Assembly (NCBI GenBank): GCA_030525945.1
Contig: JAUNDT010000002.1
Span: 62,001 to 126,000 of the forward strand
DNA from: Coriobacteriaceae bacterium
GTDB taxonomy: Bacteria > Actinomycetota > Coriobacteriia > Coriobacteriales > Coriobacteriaceae
DNA length: 64,000 nucleotides
Direction of reading: 5' to 3'
In this document: one piece after another, positions 35,165 through 42,715 of the stretch
Numbering within the stretch: position 1 is the stretch's first letter
How the letters are laid out: each line of letters opens with the position of its first letter
Translations under genes and position numbers: made by a program
The notes under the pieces: generated by a model
Databases searched by the model: none
Seen by the model: only the letters and a program-made list of their open reading frames with translations
Told to the model about the DNA's origin: nothing

Positions 35165-35176
35165 TGAAACGCTTCA
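35165..35176 (-). promoter_or_regulatory. Candidate LacI-type operator O1 at adhE
   Basis: TGAAACGCTTCA is a near-palindrome of the type bound by LacI/CcpA-family regulators, centred on CG. It lies 57-68 bases upstream of the adhE start, in the likely -35/-10 region (TAAAGT as a weak -10). Confidence 0.5.
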
Positions 35177-35215
35177 CTTTTCAAAAGAAGAGAAATATTG
35201 GTCTGAACCACAGAA

Positions 35216-35227
35216 TGAAACGCTTCA
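35216..35227 (-). promoter_or_regulatory. Candidate LacI-type operator O2 at adhE
   Basis: A second, identical TGAAACGCTTCA lies 51 bases from O1, close to five helical turns, a spacing that would allow a tetramer or two dimers on the same face of DNA. Confidence 0.5.
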
Positions 35228-35344
35228 AACCGAAAAGAGGGAGCTAATTGTGTTCACGGCGTGTCAGGATTGTGGTGAACGCCGTGCGATTTCTGGCGTT
35301 AAGTGGGTGCTTGTGCGCGCCCGTGGGCGCTCAGCGATGGCACC

Positions 35345-35866
35345 CTACGACTTGGTCTCCATCTTTGCGTGACACTTGGGGCAGGTCACGATCAGCTTGC
35401 CTTTGCCCTTGGGAACCGAGAGGACCTGACCGCACTGCGGGCATTTGAGAAACGCGTGCGTCTTGTGCTGCTTCCACATTTTCTTGAGCAGGCTCTTTTG
35501 GCGTTTGAGCTCATCTTTGCCGGCCTGAGTGCTCGCGTTGGCAGCGGCGTTGCGCTTGCTTTCGCTGCGGCTGGACTTGCCTTGCGTTGAGGATGCGTGG
35601 GTCGAGCCCATGTTGATGCGCTCGATGAGCGACTGGAGCATCGGCACATGTGAGGCCCAGGCCAGAAACGCCTCGTTTTCGCGGGAGCGGGCGTCGATGT
35701 TTTTGGAAAACGCGCGCGCCAGAGCCAGCAAGATACCTGCGATGGACAGCCAGAGAAGCGGATCGACGTCGAAAATCGAGCCGATAAGCGCAACGAACAT
35801 CGACACCATGCCGACCAGATACGTGATCTCGTCTACTCCGTAGCGGTCCTTCATGAAATTATTCAT
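35345..35866 (-). CDS. Membrane protein with C-terminal zinc ribbon, function unknown
   Basis: The 173-residue protein has two closely spaced hydrophobic segments (about residues 14-32 and 37-53), a Ser/Lys/Gln-rich linker, and a C-terminal zinc ribbon with CPQCG and CPKCH ending near the C-terminus. The ribbon resembles those of short uncharacterised actinobacterial and coriobacterial membrane proteins. I do not recognise a function. The ATG at 35866 has only a weak ribosome binding site; ATG 35854 is an alternative. It follows rpmB on the same strand behind a terminator. Confidence 0.7.
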   Translation of the reverse strand: MNNFMKDRYGVDEITYLVGMVSMFVALIGSIFDVDPLLWLSIAGILLALARAFSKNIDARSRENEAFLAWASHVPMLQSLIERINMGSTHASSTQGKSSRSESKRNAAANASTQAGKDELKRQKSLLKKMWKQHKTHAFLKCPQCGQVLSVPKGKGKLIVTCPKCHAKMETKS

Positions 35867-35879
35867 AGCTTCATCGCCT

Positions 35880-35917
35880 TAAATAAAACGCACCCCCGGA
35901 GCGTATCCGAGGGCGCG
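35880..35917 (-). terminator. Rho-independent terminator of rpmB
   Basis: On the minus strand a GC-rich stem (CGCCCTCGGA...TCCGGGGGTGCG) is followed by TTTTATTT. It lies 40 bases after the rpmB stop. Confidence 0.75.
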
Positions 35918-35955
35918 ATGCTTGCAAGCAAACGTTTGTCCAAAGAGGGGAGTGC

Positions 35956-36144
35956 TTAGGAGCGAGCCACCTTCTGGGCCTTGAGGCAGCTGGTGCACAC
36001 GTTCATCTTGCGGCGCACGCCGTTCACGACGACGTAAACGCGCTGGATGTTCGGACGGAACTTACGGTTGGAGACGCGGTGGGAGTGGCTGATGGAGCGA
36101 CCAGCAACAGGGTGCTTACCGCAGATTTCGCAAACTTTGGACAT
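35956..36144 (-). CDS. rpmB: 50S ribosomal protein L28
   Basis: This is the 62-residue L28 with SKVCEICGKHPVAGRSISHS at the N-terminus and a second CTSC pair near the C-terminus, so it is the zinc-binding (C+) form. The ATG follows GAAGGG. An extended -10 element is visible 57 bases upstream and a terminator follows, so it is a single-gene unit, as often seen for rpmB. Confidence 0.96.
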   Translation of the reverse strand: MSKVCEICGKHPVAGRSISHSHRVSNRKFRPNIQRVYVVVNGVRRKMNVCTSCLKAQKVARS

Positions 36145-36200
36145 GTCAGTGACCCTTCTTAGGCGGCTGTTTGTAAAGCCGCGTGAACAAACAGCAATGA

Positions 36201-36209
36201 ACTATACCA
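36201..36209 (-). promoter_or_regulatory. Extended -10 promoter of rpmB
   Basis: The minus strand reads TGGTATAGT, an extended -10 element (TGnTATAAT type), 57 bases before the rpmB start. A short GCGGCT...AGCCGC hairpin lies in the leader. Confidence 0.55.
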
Positions 36210-36321
36210 CAGGTAGGCGCTCATGTGGGAAATCTTCACATTGAACGTCTTTTGATCGCGCGTGGATTTTGCGCGCCATGCACTATAGCACGCTTTGGGT
36301 CTATTCCAAGGGCCTTCCACC

Positions 36322-36349
36322 TTGAATACTTATGAGGTACCTAAATTAT
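36322..36349 (+). promoter_or_regulatory. Candidate promoter of the ABC exporter operon
   Basis: TTGAAT (36322-36327) and AATTAT (36344-36349) are 16 bases apart. The spacer carries the palindrome AGGTACCT and a second palindrome GACACGTGTC lies ~19 bases downstream, so repression by a local or distant regulator is possible. Confidence 0.35.
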
Positions 36350-36471
36350 TGTCCTTTTGTGGAGTTGGACACGTGTCGCATAACTCGGTGCGTGAAGGAG
36401 AAAATACCCAGGTTCAAATATGCCCGCGGGATATTCCTGCGGGCGCTTCGTGGGAGAGTAGGGGGTCTTGG

Positions 36472-38790
36472 GTGAAGACATTCAGTTTTCTAAAGCACCA
36501 TAAGCTGAACTTGTTGTTGGCGCTTGCGCTGCTCATGGTTCAGGCGTATTGCGAGCTCACGCTACCCTCGGTCATGAGCGGTATCGTTGATACCGGTATC
36601 AGCCGAGGCGGTATTGAGAGCGCGGTTCCCAGTTATATTACCGAGGCGTCGCTTGAGGACGTCGAGCTCTTCTTGTCTGCGGGCGAGGCGGAGCGCGTTG
36701 AGAACGTGTACACGGCGCCCAACGATGAGGGCGTGCGAGAGTTCGCGGGGACGAGCACGGACCGCCGCGATATTGAGGGCTTCATGGCCGAGGCTGAGAC
36801 TATGGTCTACCTGCTTGATCGCGGGCTTCCCCTGGACGCGGTGATGGGCGAGCAAGGTGTTGACACTCAGATGCAGGCGGCTCTTGGCGATACGATTGAC
36901 CTGGCTGAGTTCAAGCAGCTGGCACTTACCGTGGGCGGCGCTGCGTCCGGTTCGGGTGCCGCCCTTGCGCCGGGGGCATTTGCGGATATGCGCGCGGAGC
37001 TTTCCGACCAGCTCGGCGACGGCGGCGAGGCCATGGTCGAGGCTCAGGCTATCGAGTTCGTCAAAGGCGCGTACAAGGATGCCGGCGTCGACCCCGACGA
37101 CGTTCAGACGAGTTACCTGATCCGCGAGGGCGCGGTCATGCTCGGATACGCGCTGGTGGCGGCGCTTTGCGCCATCGCAGCCGCCTACAACGCTTCGCGC
37201 ACGGCCGCCAAGATCGCTCGCGGCCTGCGTCATGACGTGTACGAGCGTGTGCTCTCCTTTTCGCCCGCCGAAATGGGCGAGTTCTCCGAGGCGTCCCTCA
37301 TCACGCGTGCTACCAATGATATTCAGCAGATTCAAATGGTGCTCGTGATGTGCATGCGCATGGTGCTGTTCGCGCCCTGCATGGGGTTCGGCGCCGTGGT
37401 CAAGGTCATCGGATTCGGTTCTACGGGTCTGCAGTGGATTATCGTGGTGGGGCTTATCGTGATCTCCGCCGCGATCGGCGTGCTGATGGCCCTCACGATG
37501 CCCAAGTTCCGCCGAATGCAGGATCTCGTTGACCGCAACAACCTCGTTGCGCGCGAGATCATCACCGGCATCATGCCGATTCGCGCCTTCGGTCGCAGTA
37601 AAGATGAGGAGGCCCGCTACGACGAGGCCAATCGCGCCCTGACGGGCACCTATATTTTCACCAACCGAGCCATGAGTTTCATGATGCCAATCATGTTGGT
37701 GATCATGAACGTCATCTCGGTTGCCATCGTGTGGTTCGGCGGGCACGGGGTTGACGCAGGCGCCATGCAGGTGGGCGACCTCATGGCCTATATGAATTAC
37801 ACCATGCAGGTGATTATGAGCTTCATGATCATCACCATGGTCGCCGTCATGCTGCCTCGCGCCGACATCGCATCCGAGCGCGTGCGCCAGGTGCTCTCCA
37901 CCACGTCGAGCATCGAGGACCCCGCCTCGAGCGTCGAGGGGGCTCAGCATCTTGAGACCGCAGAGGGCGAGCGCATGCCGTGGACGGGCGAGCTTTCGTT
38001 CAACGACGTCTCCTTTACCTATCCCGGATCGGACGAGCCGACGCTCGAGCACGTGAGCTTCACCGTACGTCCCGGGCAAACGCTTGGCATCATCGGTTCC
38101 ACCGGTGTGGGCAAGTCCACGCTCGTGCAGCTTATCCCCCGTTTGTACGATGCGACGAAGGGCTCGGTGACGGTCGACGGCGTGGACGTGCGCCGCATGG
38201 GGCTTGAGGAGCTCCGCGGCCTCATCGGCTATGTGCCGCAAAAGGGCATGCTCTTCTCGGGCGATATCGCGAGTAACATCGCTTACGGCGCGCCCGACCT
38301 TGGGCAGGAGGGAATTGAGCGCGCCGCCCGCATCGCGCAGGCCAGCGAGTTCGTCGAGGCGAAGCCCGAGGGATATGCGAGCCCGATTTCGCAAGGCGGC
38401 TTGAACGTTTCGGGCGGTCAGCGCCAGCGCTTGGCAATCGCGCGCGCCCTTGCCGTGAACCCGAAGATCCTCGTGTTCGATGACAGCTTCTCCGCGCTCG
38501 ATTACAAGATCGATTCGACGCTGCGCTCGGCGTTGGCGCGCGAGGTGACCAATGCGGCGGTGGTGATCGTGGCCCAGCGCATCGCGACCATCATGCATGC
38601 CGATGAGATCCTCGTGTTGGATGACGGCCGCGTGGTGGGGCAGGGCACGCATGAGCGGCTGCTGCGCTCGTGCCCGGAGTATCTCGAGATCGCTTCCAGC
38701 CAGCTTTCCGCTTCGGAACTCGGCCTCGATTCCGCAGATGAAGGTTCATGTGGAGCGTCTGCAAGCAACACGCAAGAGGAGGTGCGCTAA
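36472..38790 (+). CDS. ABC exporter half-transporter with degenerate ATPase site
   Basis: This 772-residue type IV ABC half-transporter joins a six-helix membrane domain to a nucleotide-binding domain. Walker A is GSTGVGKSTLVQL, the signature NVSGGQRQRLAIARA, but Walker B reads ILVFDDSFSALD: the catalytic Glu is Asp, as in the degenerate subunit of heterodimeric exporters. A ~170-residue hydrophilic, acidic insertion (about residues 45-215) separates the first two membrane helices and would lie outside the cell; typical half-transporters have a short loop there. GTG 36472 follows AGGGGGT; the upstream open frame has no similarity. The stop overlaps the next ATG (TAATG). Substrate unknown. Confidence 0.9.
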   Translation: MKTFSFLKHHKLNLLLALALLMVQAYCELTLPSVMSGIVDTGISRGGIESAVPSYITEASLEDVELFLSAGEAERVENVYTAPNDEGVREFAGTSTDRRDIEGFMAEAETMVYLLDRGLPLDAVMGEQGVDTQMQAALGDTIDLAEFKQLALTVGGAASGSGAALAPGAFADMRAELSDQLGDGGEAMVEAQAIEFVKGAYKDAGVDPDDVQTSYLIREGAVMLGYALVAALCAIAAAYNASRTAAKIARGLRHDVYERVLSFSPAEMGEFSEASLITRATNDIQQIQMVLVMCMRMVLFAPCMGFGAVVKVIGFGSTGLQWIIVVGLIVISAAIGVLMALTMPKFRRMQDLVDRNNLVAREIITGIMPIRAFGRSKDEEARYDEANRALTGTYIFTNRAMSFMMPIMLVIMNVISVAIVWFGGHGVDAGAMQVGDLMAYMNYTMQVIMSFMIITMVAVMLPRADIASERVRQVLSTTSSIEDPASSVEGAQHLETAEGERMPWTGELSFNDVSFTYPGSDEPTLEHVSFTVRPGQTLGIIGSTGVGKSTLVQLIPRLYDATKGSVTVDGVDVRRMGLEELRGLIGYVPQKGMLFSGDIASNIAYGAPDLGQEGIERAARIAQASEFVEAKPEGYASPISQGGLNVSGGQRQRLAIARALAVNPKILVFDDSFSALDYKIDSTLRSALAREVTNAAVVIVAQRIATIMHADEILVLDDGRVVGQGTHERLLRSCPEYLEIASSQLSASELGLDSADEGSCGASASNTQEEVR

Positions 38791-40619
38791 TGCCAGGACC
38801 GATGGGGCACGGCCACGGGCGTGGGCCGGTTACCGAGAAAGCCAAGGATTTCACGGGCACGCTCAAAAAGCTCATTCACTACATTGCGCACGATAAGCTC
38901 GCGCTGTTCGTCGCCATCGCCTGCGCTATCGGCTCGGTGGCGTTCAACGTCACCGGTCCACGCGTGCTGGGCGAGGCTACAACCGAGCTGTTCGAGGGCA
39001 TCGCCGCCAAAGTGAGCGGCACGGGCGGCGTTGACTTCGACGCCATCGGGCTGATTTTGGGCACGGCGCTTACTATCTATATTAGTTCCGCCGTTTTGAA
39101 CCTCGTGCAAGGCTGGCTTATGACGGGCATCACGCAGCGCGTCTGCTATCGCCTGCGCCGCGAGATCATCGAGAAGGTCGACCGCATGCCACTCGCGTAC
39201 TTCGAGCGCGTGAGCACCGGTGACGTGATGAGCCGTGTGACCAACGACGTCGATACGCTCGGCCAGTCTCTGAACCAGAGTGTGACCCAGCTCATTACCT
39301 CGGTGGCGCAGCTCGTGGGCGTGAGCATTCAAATGCTCTCGCTGTCCGTGGCCCTTGCGGGCGTGACGTTTTTGACCGTTCCGCTGTCCCTTGCCGGCGT
39401 GATGCTGGTGGTTCGCAGCTCGCAGCGGCACTTCCGCCGCCAGCAGGCGTTTTTGGGTCAGGCGAACGGCATCATCGAGGAGAGTTTCAACGGCCAGAAC
39501 ATCATCCAGGCCTACAATCGCGCCGATCGCGCGGTAGCGGAGTTCGATGAGGTCAACGAGAAGCTGTATCAGTCGGGTTGGCTGGCGCAGTTCCTGTCCG
39601 GCATCATGCAGCCCATCATGGCGTTCGTGGGTAACCTCGGGTACGTGGCCGTTGTGGTGGTTGGCGCGTTCCTCGCCATCGGCGGCACGATCACCGTCGG
39701 CGATGTCCAGGCGTTCATGCAGTACGTCCGTAATTTCACGCAGCCGATCACGCAGCTTTCCCAGGTTTCGAACATGCTGCAGATGCTGGCCGCGGCCGCG
39801 GAGCGTATCTTCGAGTTCCTCGATGGGGAAGAGGAGGAGGACCTCACTGCCACGCCCGAGCTCGCCCGTACCGACGGCGCGGTGAGCTTCGATCACGTCC
39901 AGTTCGGCTACGTGCCGAACAAGACCATTATCCATGACTTTACCTGTGAGGTTGAGCCCGGCCAGACGGTCGCCATCGTCGGCCCCACCGGCGCGGGCAA
40001 GACCACGCTCATGAAGCTGCTCATGCGCTTCTACGACGTGAACAGCGGTTCCATTCGCGTGAACGGCCTGGATGTGCGCGAGTATTCCCGCGAGGACCTG
40101 CGTTCGAATTTCGCCATGGTTCTGCAGGACACCTGGCTGTTCAAGGGCAGCGTGCGCGAGAATATCCGATACGGCAACATGGACGCCGACGACGCGATGG
40201 TCGAGGCAGCGGCGCGCGCGGCGCTTGCCGACCACTTCATCCGCACGTTGCCCGGCGGCTACGACTTCGAGCTCAACGAGGACGCCTCCAATGTGAGCCA
40301 GGGGCAAAAGCAGCTGCTCACCATCGCCCGCGCCCTGCTCGCCGACCGTCCGATTCTCATCCTGGACGAGGCGACGTCGAATGTCGACACGCGCACCGAG
40401 CAGCGCATCCAGCGAGCCATGGACATCCTCATGCAGGGGAGAACGAGCTTCGTCATCGCCCATCGCCTGTCCACCATTCGCTCGGCCGATAAGATCTTGG
40501 TTCTCAAAGACGGCGATATCGTTGAATCCGGCACGCATGATGAGCTCCTCGCCCAAGGTGGTTTCTATGCAGAGCTCTACAACTCCCAATTTGACGAAGG
40601 CGAGGGCGTTGTATCATAA
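38790..40619 (+). CDS. ABC exporter half-transporter, catalytically complete partner
   Basis: This 609-residue partner has a membrane domain (~45-345) and an ATPase domain with Walker A GPTGAGKTTLMKLLMRF, Q-loop MVLQDTWLF, signature NVSQGQKQLLTIARA and an intact Walker B ILILDEATSNVD with the catalytic Glu. It begins GHGHGRGP, a His/Gly-rich head. The ATG shares a base with the previous stop and has AGGAGG upstream, so the two are made in equal amounts and presumably form one heterodimer with one active and one degenerate site. The layout matches multidrug-type exporters such as TM287/288; the substrate cannot be told. Confidence 0.92.
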   Translation: MPGPMGHGHGRGPVTEKAKDFTGTLKKLIHYIAHDKLALFVAIACAIGSVAFNVTGPRVLGEATTELFEGIAAKVSGTGGVDFDAIGLILGTALTIYISSAVLNLVQGWLMTGITQRVCYRLRREIIEKVDRMPLAYFERVSTGDVMSRVTNDVDTLGQSLNQSVTQLITSVAQLVGVSIQMLSLSVALAGVTFLTVPLSLAGVMLVVRSSQRHFRRQQAFLGQANGIIEESFNGQNIIQAYNRADRAVAEFDEVNEKLYQSGWLAQFLSGIMQPIMAFVGNLGYVAVVVVGAFLAIGGTITVGDVQAFMQYVRNFTQPITQLSQVSNMLQMLAAAAERIFEFLDGEEEEDLTATPELARTDGAVSFDHVQFGYVPNKTIIHDFTCEVEPGQTVAIVGPTGAGKTTLMKLLMRFYDVNSGSIRVNGLDVREYSREDLRSNFAMVLQDTWLFKGSVRENIRYGNMDADDAMVEAAARAALADHFIRTLPGGYDFELNEDASNVSQGQKQLLTIARALLADRPILILDEATSNVDTRTEQRIQRAMDILMQGRTSFVIAHRLSTIRSADKILVLKDGDIVESGTHDELLAQGGFYAELYNSQFDEGEGVVS

Positions 40620-40673
40620 GGGGATGAATGCTCAAGCTGCGTTAATTTGGAGCGCGTGCGAAAGGAGAATTCC

Positions 40674-41027
40674 ATGACTGAACCGATTGCCGGGACCCTC
40701 AACGTTTCGAACGAGGTCATCGCCGACATCGCCGGATACGCCGCCATGTCCTGCTATGGAGTTGTGGGCATGGCCGAGCAACTCCAGGGTGCCGAAAGCG
40801 TCCGCCTGCTGCCGGGTCAGCGCCTGCGCAAGGGCGTGCTCGTCACGGCTGCCGAGGATGGTCTCACGGTCGATTTGCACGTGGTCATCGAGTCCGGCGT
40901 CAACATGCGCTCGGTGAGTGAGAATCTCGCCAGCTCGGTGTCGTTCACGCTCTCTGAGATCGCCCAGATCGATCCGTCCCAGCTCAAGATCGCCATCCAT
41001 ATCGACGGCATGAAGTCCCGCGCGTAA
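40674..41027 (+). CDS. Asp23/Gls24 family envelope-stress protein
   Basis: This 117-residue protein of the Asp23/Gls24 (YloU) family has the core SNEVIADIAGYAAMSCYGVVG followed by the typical LHVVIESGVNMRSVSENLA segment. Family members associate with the membrane or cell envelope in Gram-positive bacteria. ATG 40674 follows AAAGGAG. It is 5 bases upstream of the DhaL-type gene, the same pairing as yloU-yloV in Bacillus, suggesting the two act together. Confidence 0.9.
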   Translation: MTEPIAGTLNVSNEVIADIAGYAAMSCYGVVGMAEQLQGAESVRLLPGQRLRKGVLVTAAEDGLTVDLHVVIESGVNMRSVSENLASSVSFTLSEIAQIDPSQLKIAIHIDGMKSRA

Positions 41028-41032
41028 GGAAA

Positions 41033-42709
41033 GTGTCTAAACCGATGATTTCTAAGACCATTCGTACCTGCTTCCCGATTGCCGCTGCGGCCGTGGCCGA
41101 CAAAGCCGAGGAGATCAACAAGCTCAACGTCTTCCCCGTTCCGGATGGCGACACGGGCACCAACATGTCCCTGACGCTGCAGTCGGTCGTCAAGGAGCTC
41201 GCCGCTCTTTCCGTCGATGCCACGATGGACGATATCGCCGGCGCCATCACGCACGGCTCGCTCATGGGCGCTCGCGGCAACTCCGGCGTTATCACGAGCC
41301 AGATCCTCCGCGGTGTCGCTGAGGGGCTGCGCGATGCCGGCGAGCCCGTGAGCTCGTCTGATGTTGCCGCCGCGTTCCGTCGCGCCGTCAAGGTCGCGTT
41401 CCAGGCCGTGCGCAAGCCCATCGAGGGCACGATCCTCACGGTTCTGCGCGACGTTTCCACTAAGGCCGACGAGTGCGACAAGCACCGTATGGGCGTTGAG
41501 GAGACGTTGGACGCGCTCGTGGTCGAGGCATACCAGTCCGTCGCACGCACCCCGGACCTCTTGCCCGTTCTCAAGGAGAACGGCGTTGTGGACTCCGGTG
41601 CCTTCGGCTTCGCCATTTTCCTGGAGAACTTCGTGGCCGCCGCGCTCGGCCGCACGCCCGAGATCGACAACTTCTCCGCGACGTTTGAGGCGGACGCTTC
41701 CTCGGCGAAGGCGGGCGCTCTCGATCGCGTGAAGATCGAGGCGAACGACGACTGGGAGGGCTCGGAGTTCCGTTACTGCAACGAGTTCCTCTTCAAGGCC
41801 GAGAAGCATTTTGACGAGGATGAGGTGCTGCGCTTCCTGGGTTCGATGGGCGACTGCGAGCTGCTCGTGGGCGCATACCCCGACTACAAGGTCCACGTGC
41901 ACTCCAACACCCCGAATCTCGTGCTCGAGTACATGCTCCAGTTCGGTCAGGTGTACGAGGTGTTCATCCACAACATGGATCTTGAGGTCGCCGAGCGCAC
42001 CGCGAAGATCCATGCCGATCAAGACGAGGCTACCGAGCCCGCCAAGGCCATCGGATTCGTGGCCGTTGCCGCGGGTTCCGGGCAGGCTGAGATCCTGAAG
42101 TCCCTGGGCGTAGACGTCGTCGTGTCCGGCGGACAGACGATGAATCCCTCCACGGCCGACCTTCTCGATGCGGTGGCGCAGGTAAACGCCGAGTCCGTCA
42201 TCATCCTGCCGAACAACAGCAACATTCGCATGGCCGCTGAGGCCGCCGCGAACGCCTGCGATTCCAAGCGCGTGTTCGTCGTTCCCACTAAGACGGTCCC
42301 GCAGGCCTTCTCCGCGCTCTTCACCGTTATGCCCGATATGGACGTCGAGGATGTCGTTGAGGCCATGACCGAGGCCAAGGGCGAGGTTCGCGATGGCGAG
42401 GTCACCCGCGCCGTCCGCGACAGCTCCGCATCTGACGGCACGCCGATCCACGATGGCGACGTCATGGGCATCATCTGCGACTCGATCGATATCGTCGGTT
42501 CCGACGTCAAGCAGGTCACCCTCGACTGCATCAACCGCATGATGGACGAGGACGAGGGTGATACCCTCACGATTCTCGCCGGCGACGAGCTCTCCGATGA
42601 GGCCTTCCAGGATATCCTCGATGCTATTGAGGAGGCTCAGCCCGATCTCGAGATCGACTCGCACCGCGGCGAGCAGCCCCTGTATCCGGTGATCTTCTCC
42701 ATTGAGTAG
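41033..42709 (+). CDS. DhaL-domain kinase, FakA/YloV family
   Basis: The 558-residue protein has an N-terminal DhaL domain (NVFPVPDGDTGTNMSLT, the Mg-ADP site, and GARGNSGVITSQILRG) and the long C-terminal region of FakA (YloV) fatty-acid kinases, which phosphorylate exogenous fatty acids held by FakB. No FakB (DegV) gene is in the window. The GTG start at 41033 has AAGGAAA close by; ATG 41045 is possible. Gene order asp23-dhaL-recG-rsmD-coaD is widespread in Gram-positive bacteria. Confidence 0.88.
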   Translation: MSKPMISKTIRTCFPIAAAAVADKAEEINKLNVFPVPDGDTGTNMSLTLQSVVKELAALSVDATMDDIAGAITHGSLMGARGNSGVITSQILRGVAEGLRDAGEPVSSSDVAAAFRRAVKVAFQAVRKPIEGTILTVLRDVSTKADECDKHRMGVEETLDALVVEAYQSVARTPDLLPVLKENGVVDSGAFGFAIFLENFVAAALGRTPEIDNFSATFEADASSAKAGALDRVKIEANDDWEGSEFRYCNEFLFKAEKHFDEDEVLRFLGSMGDCELLVGAYPDYKVHVHSNTPNLVLEYMLQFGQVYEVFIHNMDLEVAERTAKIHADQDEATEPAKAIGFVAVAAGSGQAEILKSLGVDVVVSGGQTMNPSTADLLDAVAQVNAESVIILPNNSNIRMAAEAAANACDSKRVFVVPTKTVPQAFSALFTVMPDMDVEDVVEAMTEAKGEVRDGEVTRAVRDSSASDGTPIHDGDVMGIICDSIDIVGSDVKQVTLDCINRMMDEDEGDTLTILAGDELSDEAFQDILDAIEEAQPDLEIDSHRGEQPLYPVIFSIE

Positions 42710-42715
42710 GACCTG

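Larger units (their letters stand above)
36145..36471. other. Divergent promoter region rpmB / ABC exporter
   Basis: The 327 bases contain the rpmB promoter (36201-36209), a probable plus-strand promoter at 36322-36349, a perfect palindrome GACACGTGTC (36368-36377) and a GCCCGC...GCGGGC hairpin (36422-36444) just ahead of the exporter's ribosome binding site. No gene is supported. Confidence 0.5.

Noticed and set aside
32439-35372. A 977-codon open frame antisense to adhE
   Set aside because: Gly/Val/Leu/His-rich composition typical of the reverse of a high-GC gene; adhE on the other strand is unambiguous.
36295-36471. A longer ABC exporter with 59 extra N-terminal residues
   Set aside because: The extension would translate through the promoter and palindromes; GTG 36472 has a strong ribosome binding site and fits the family.
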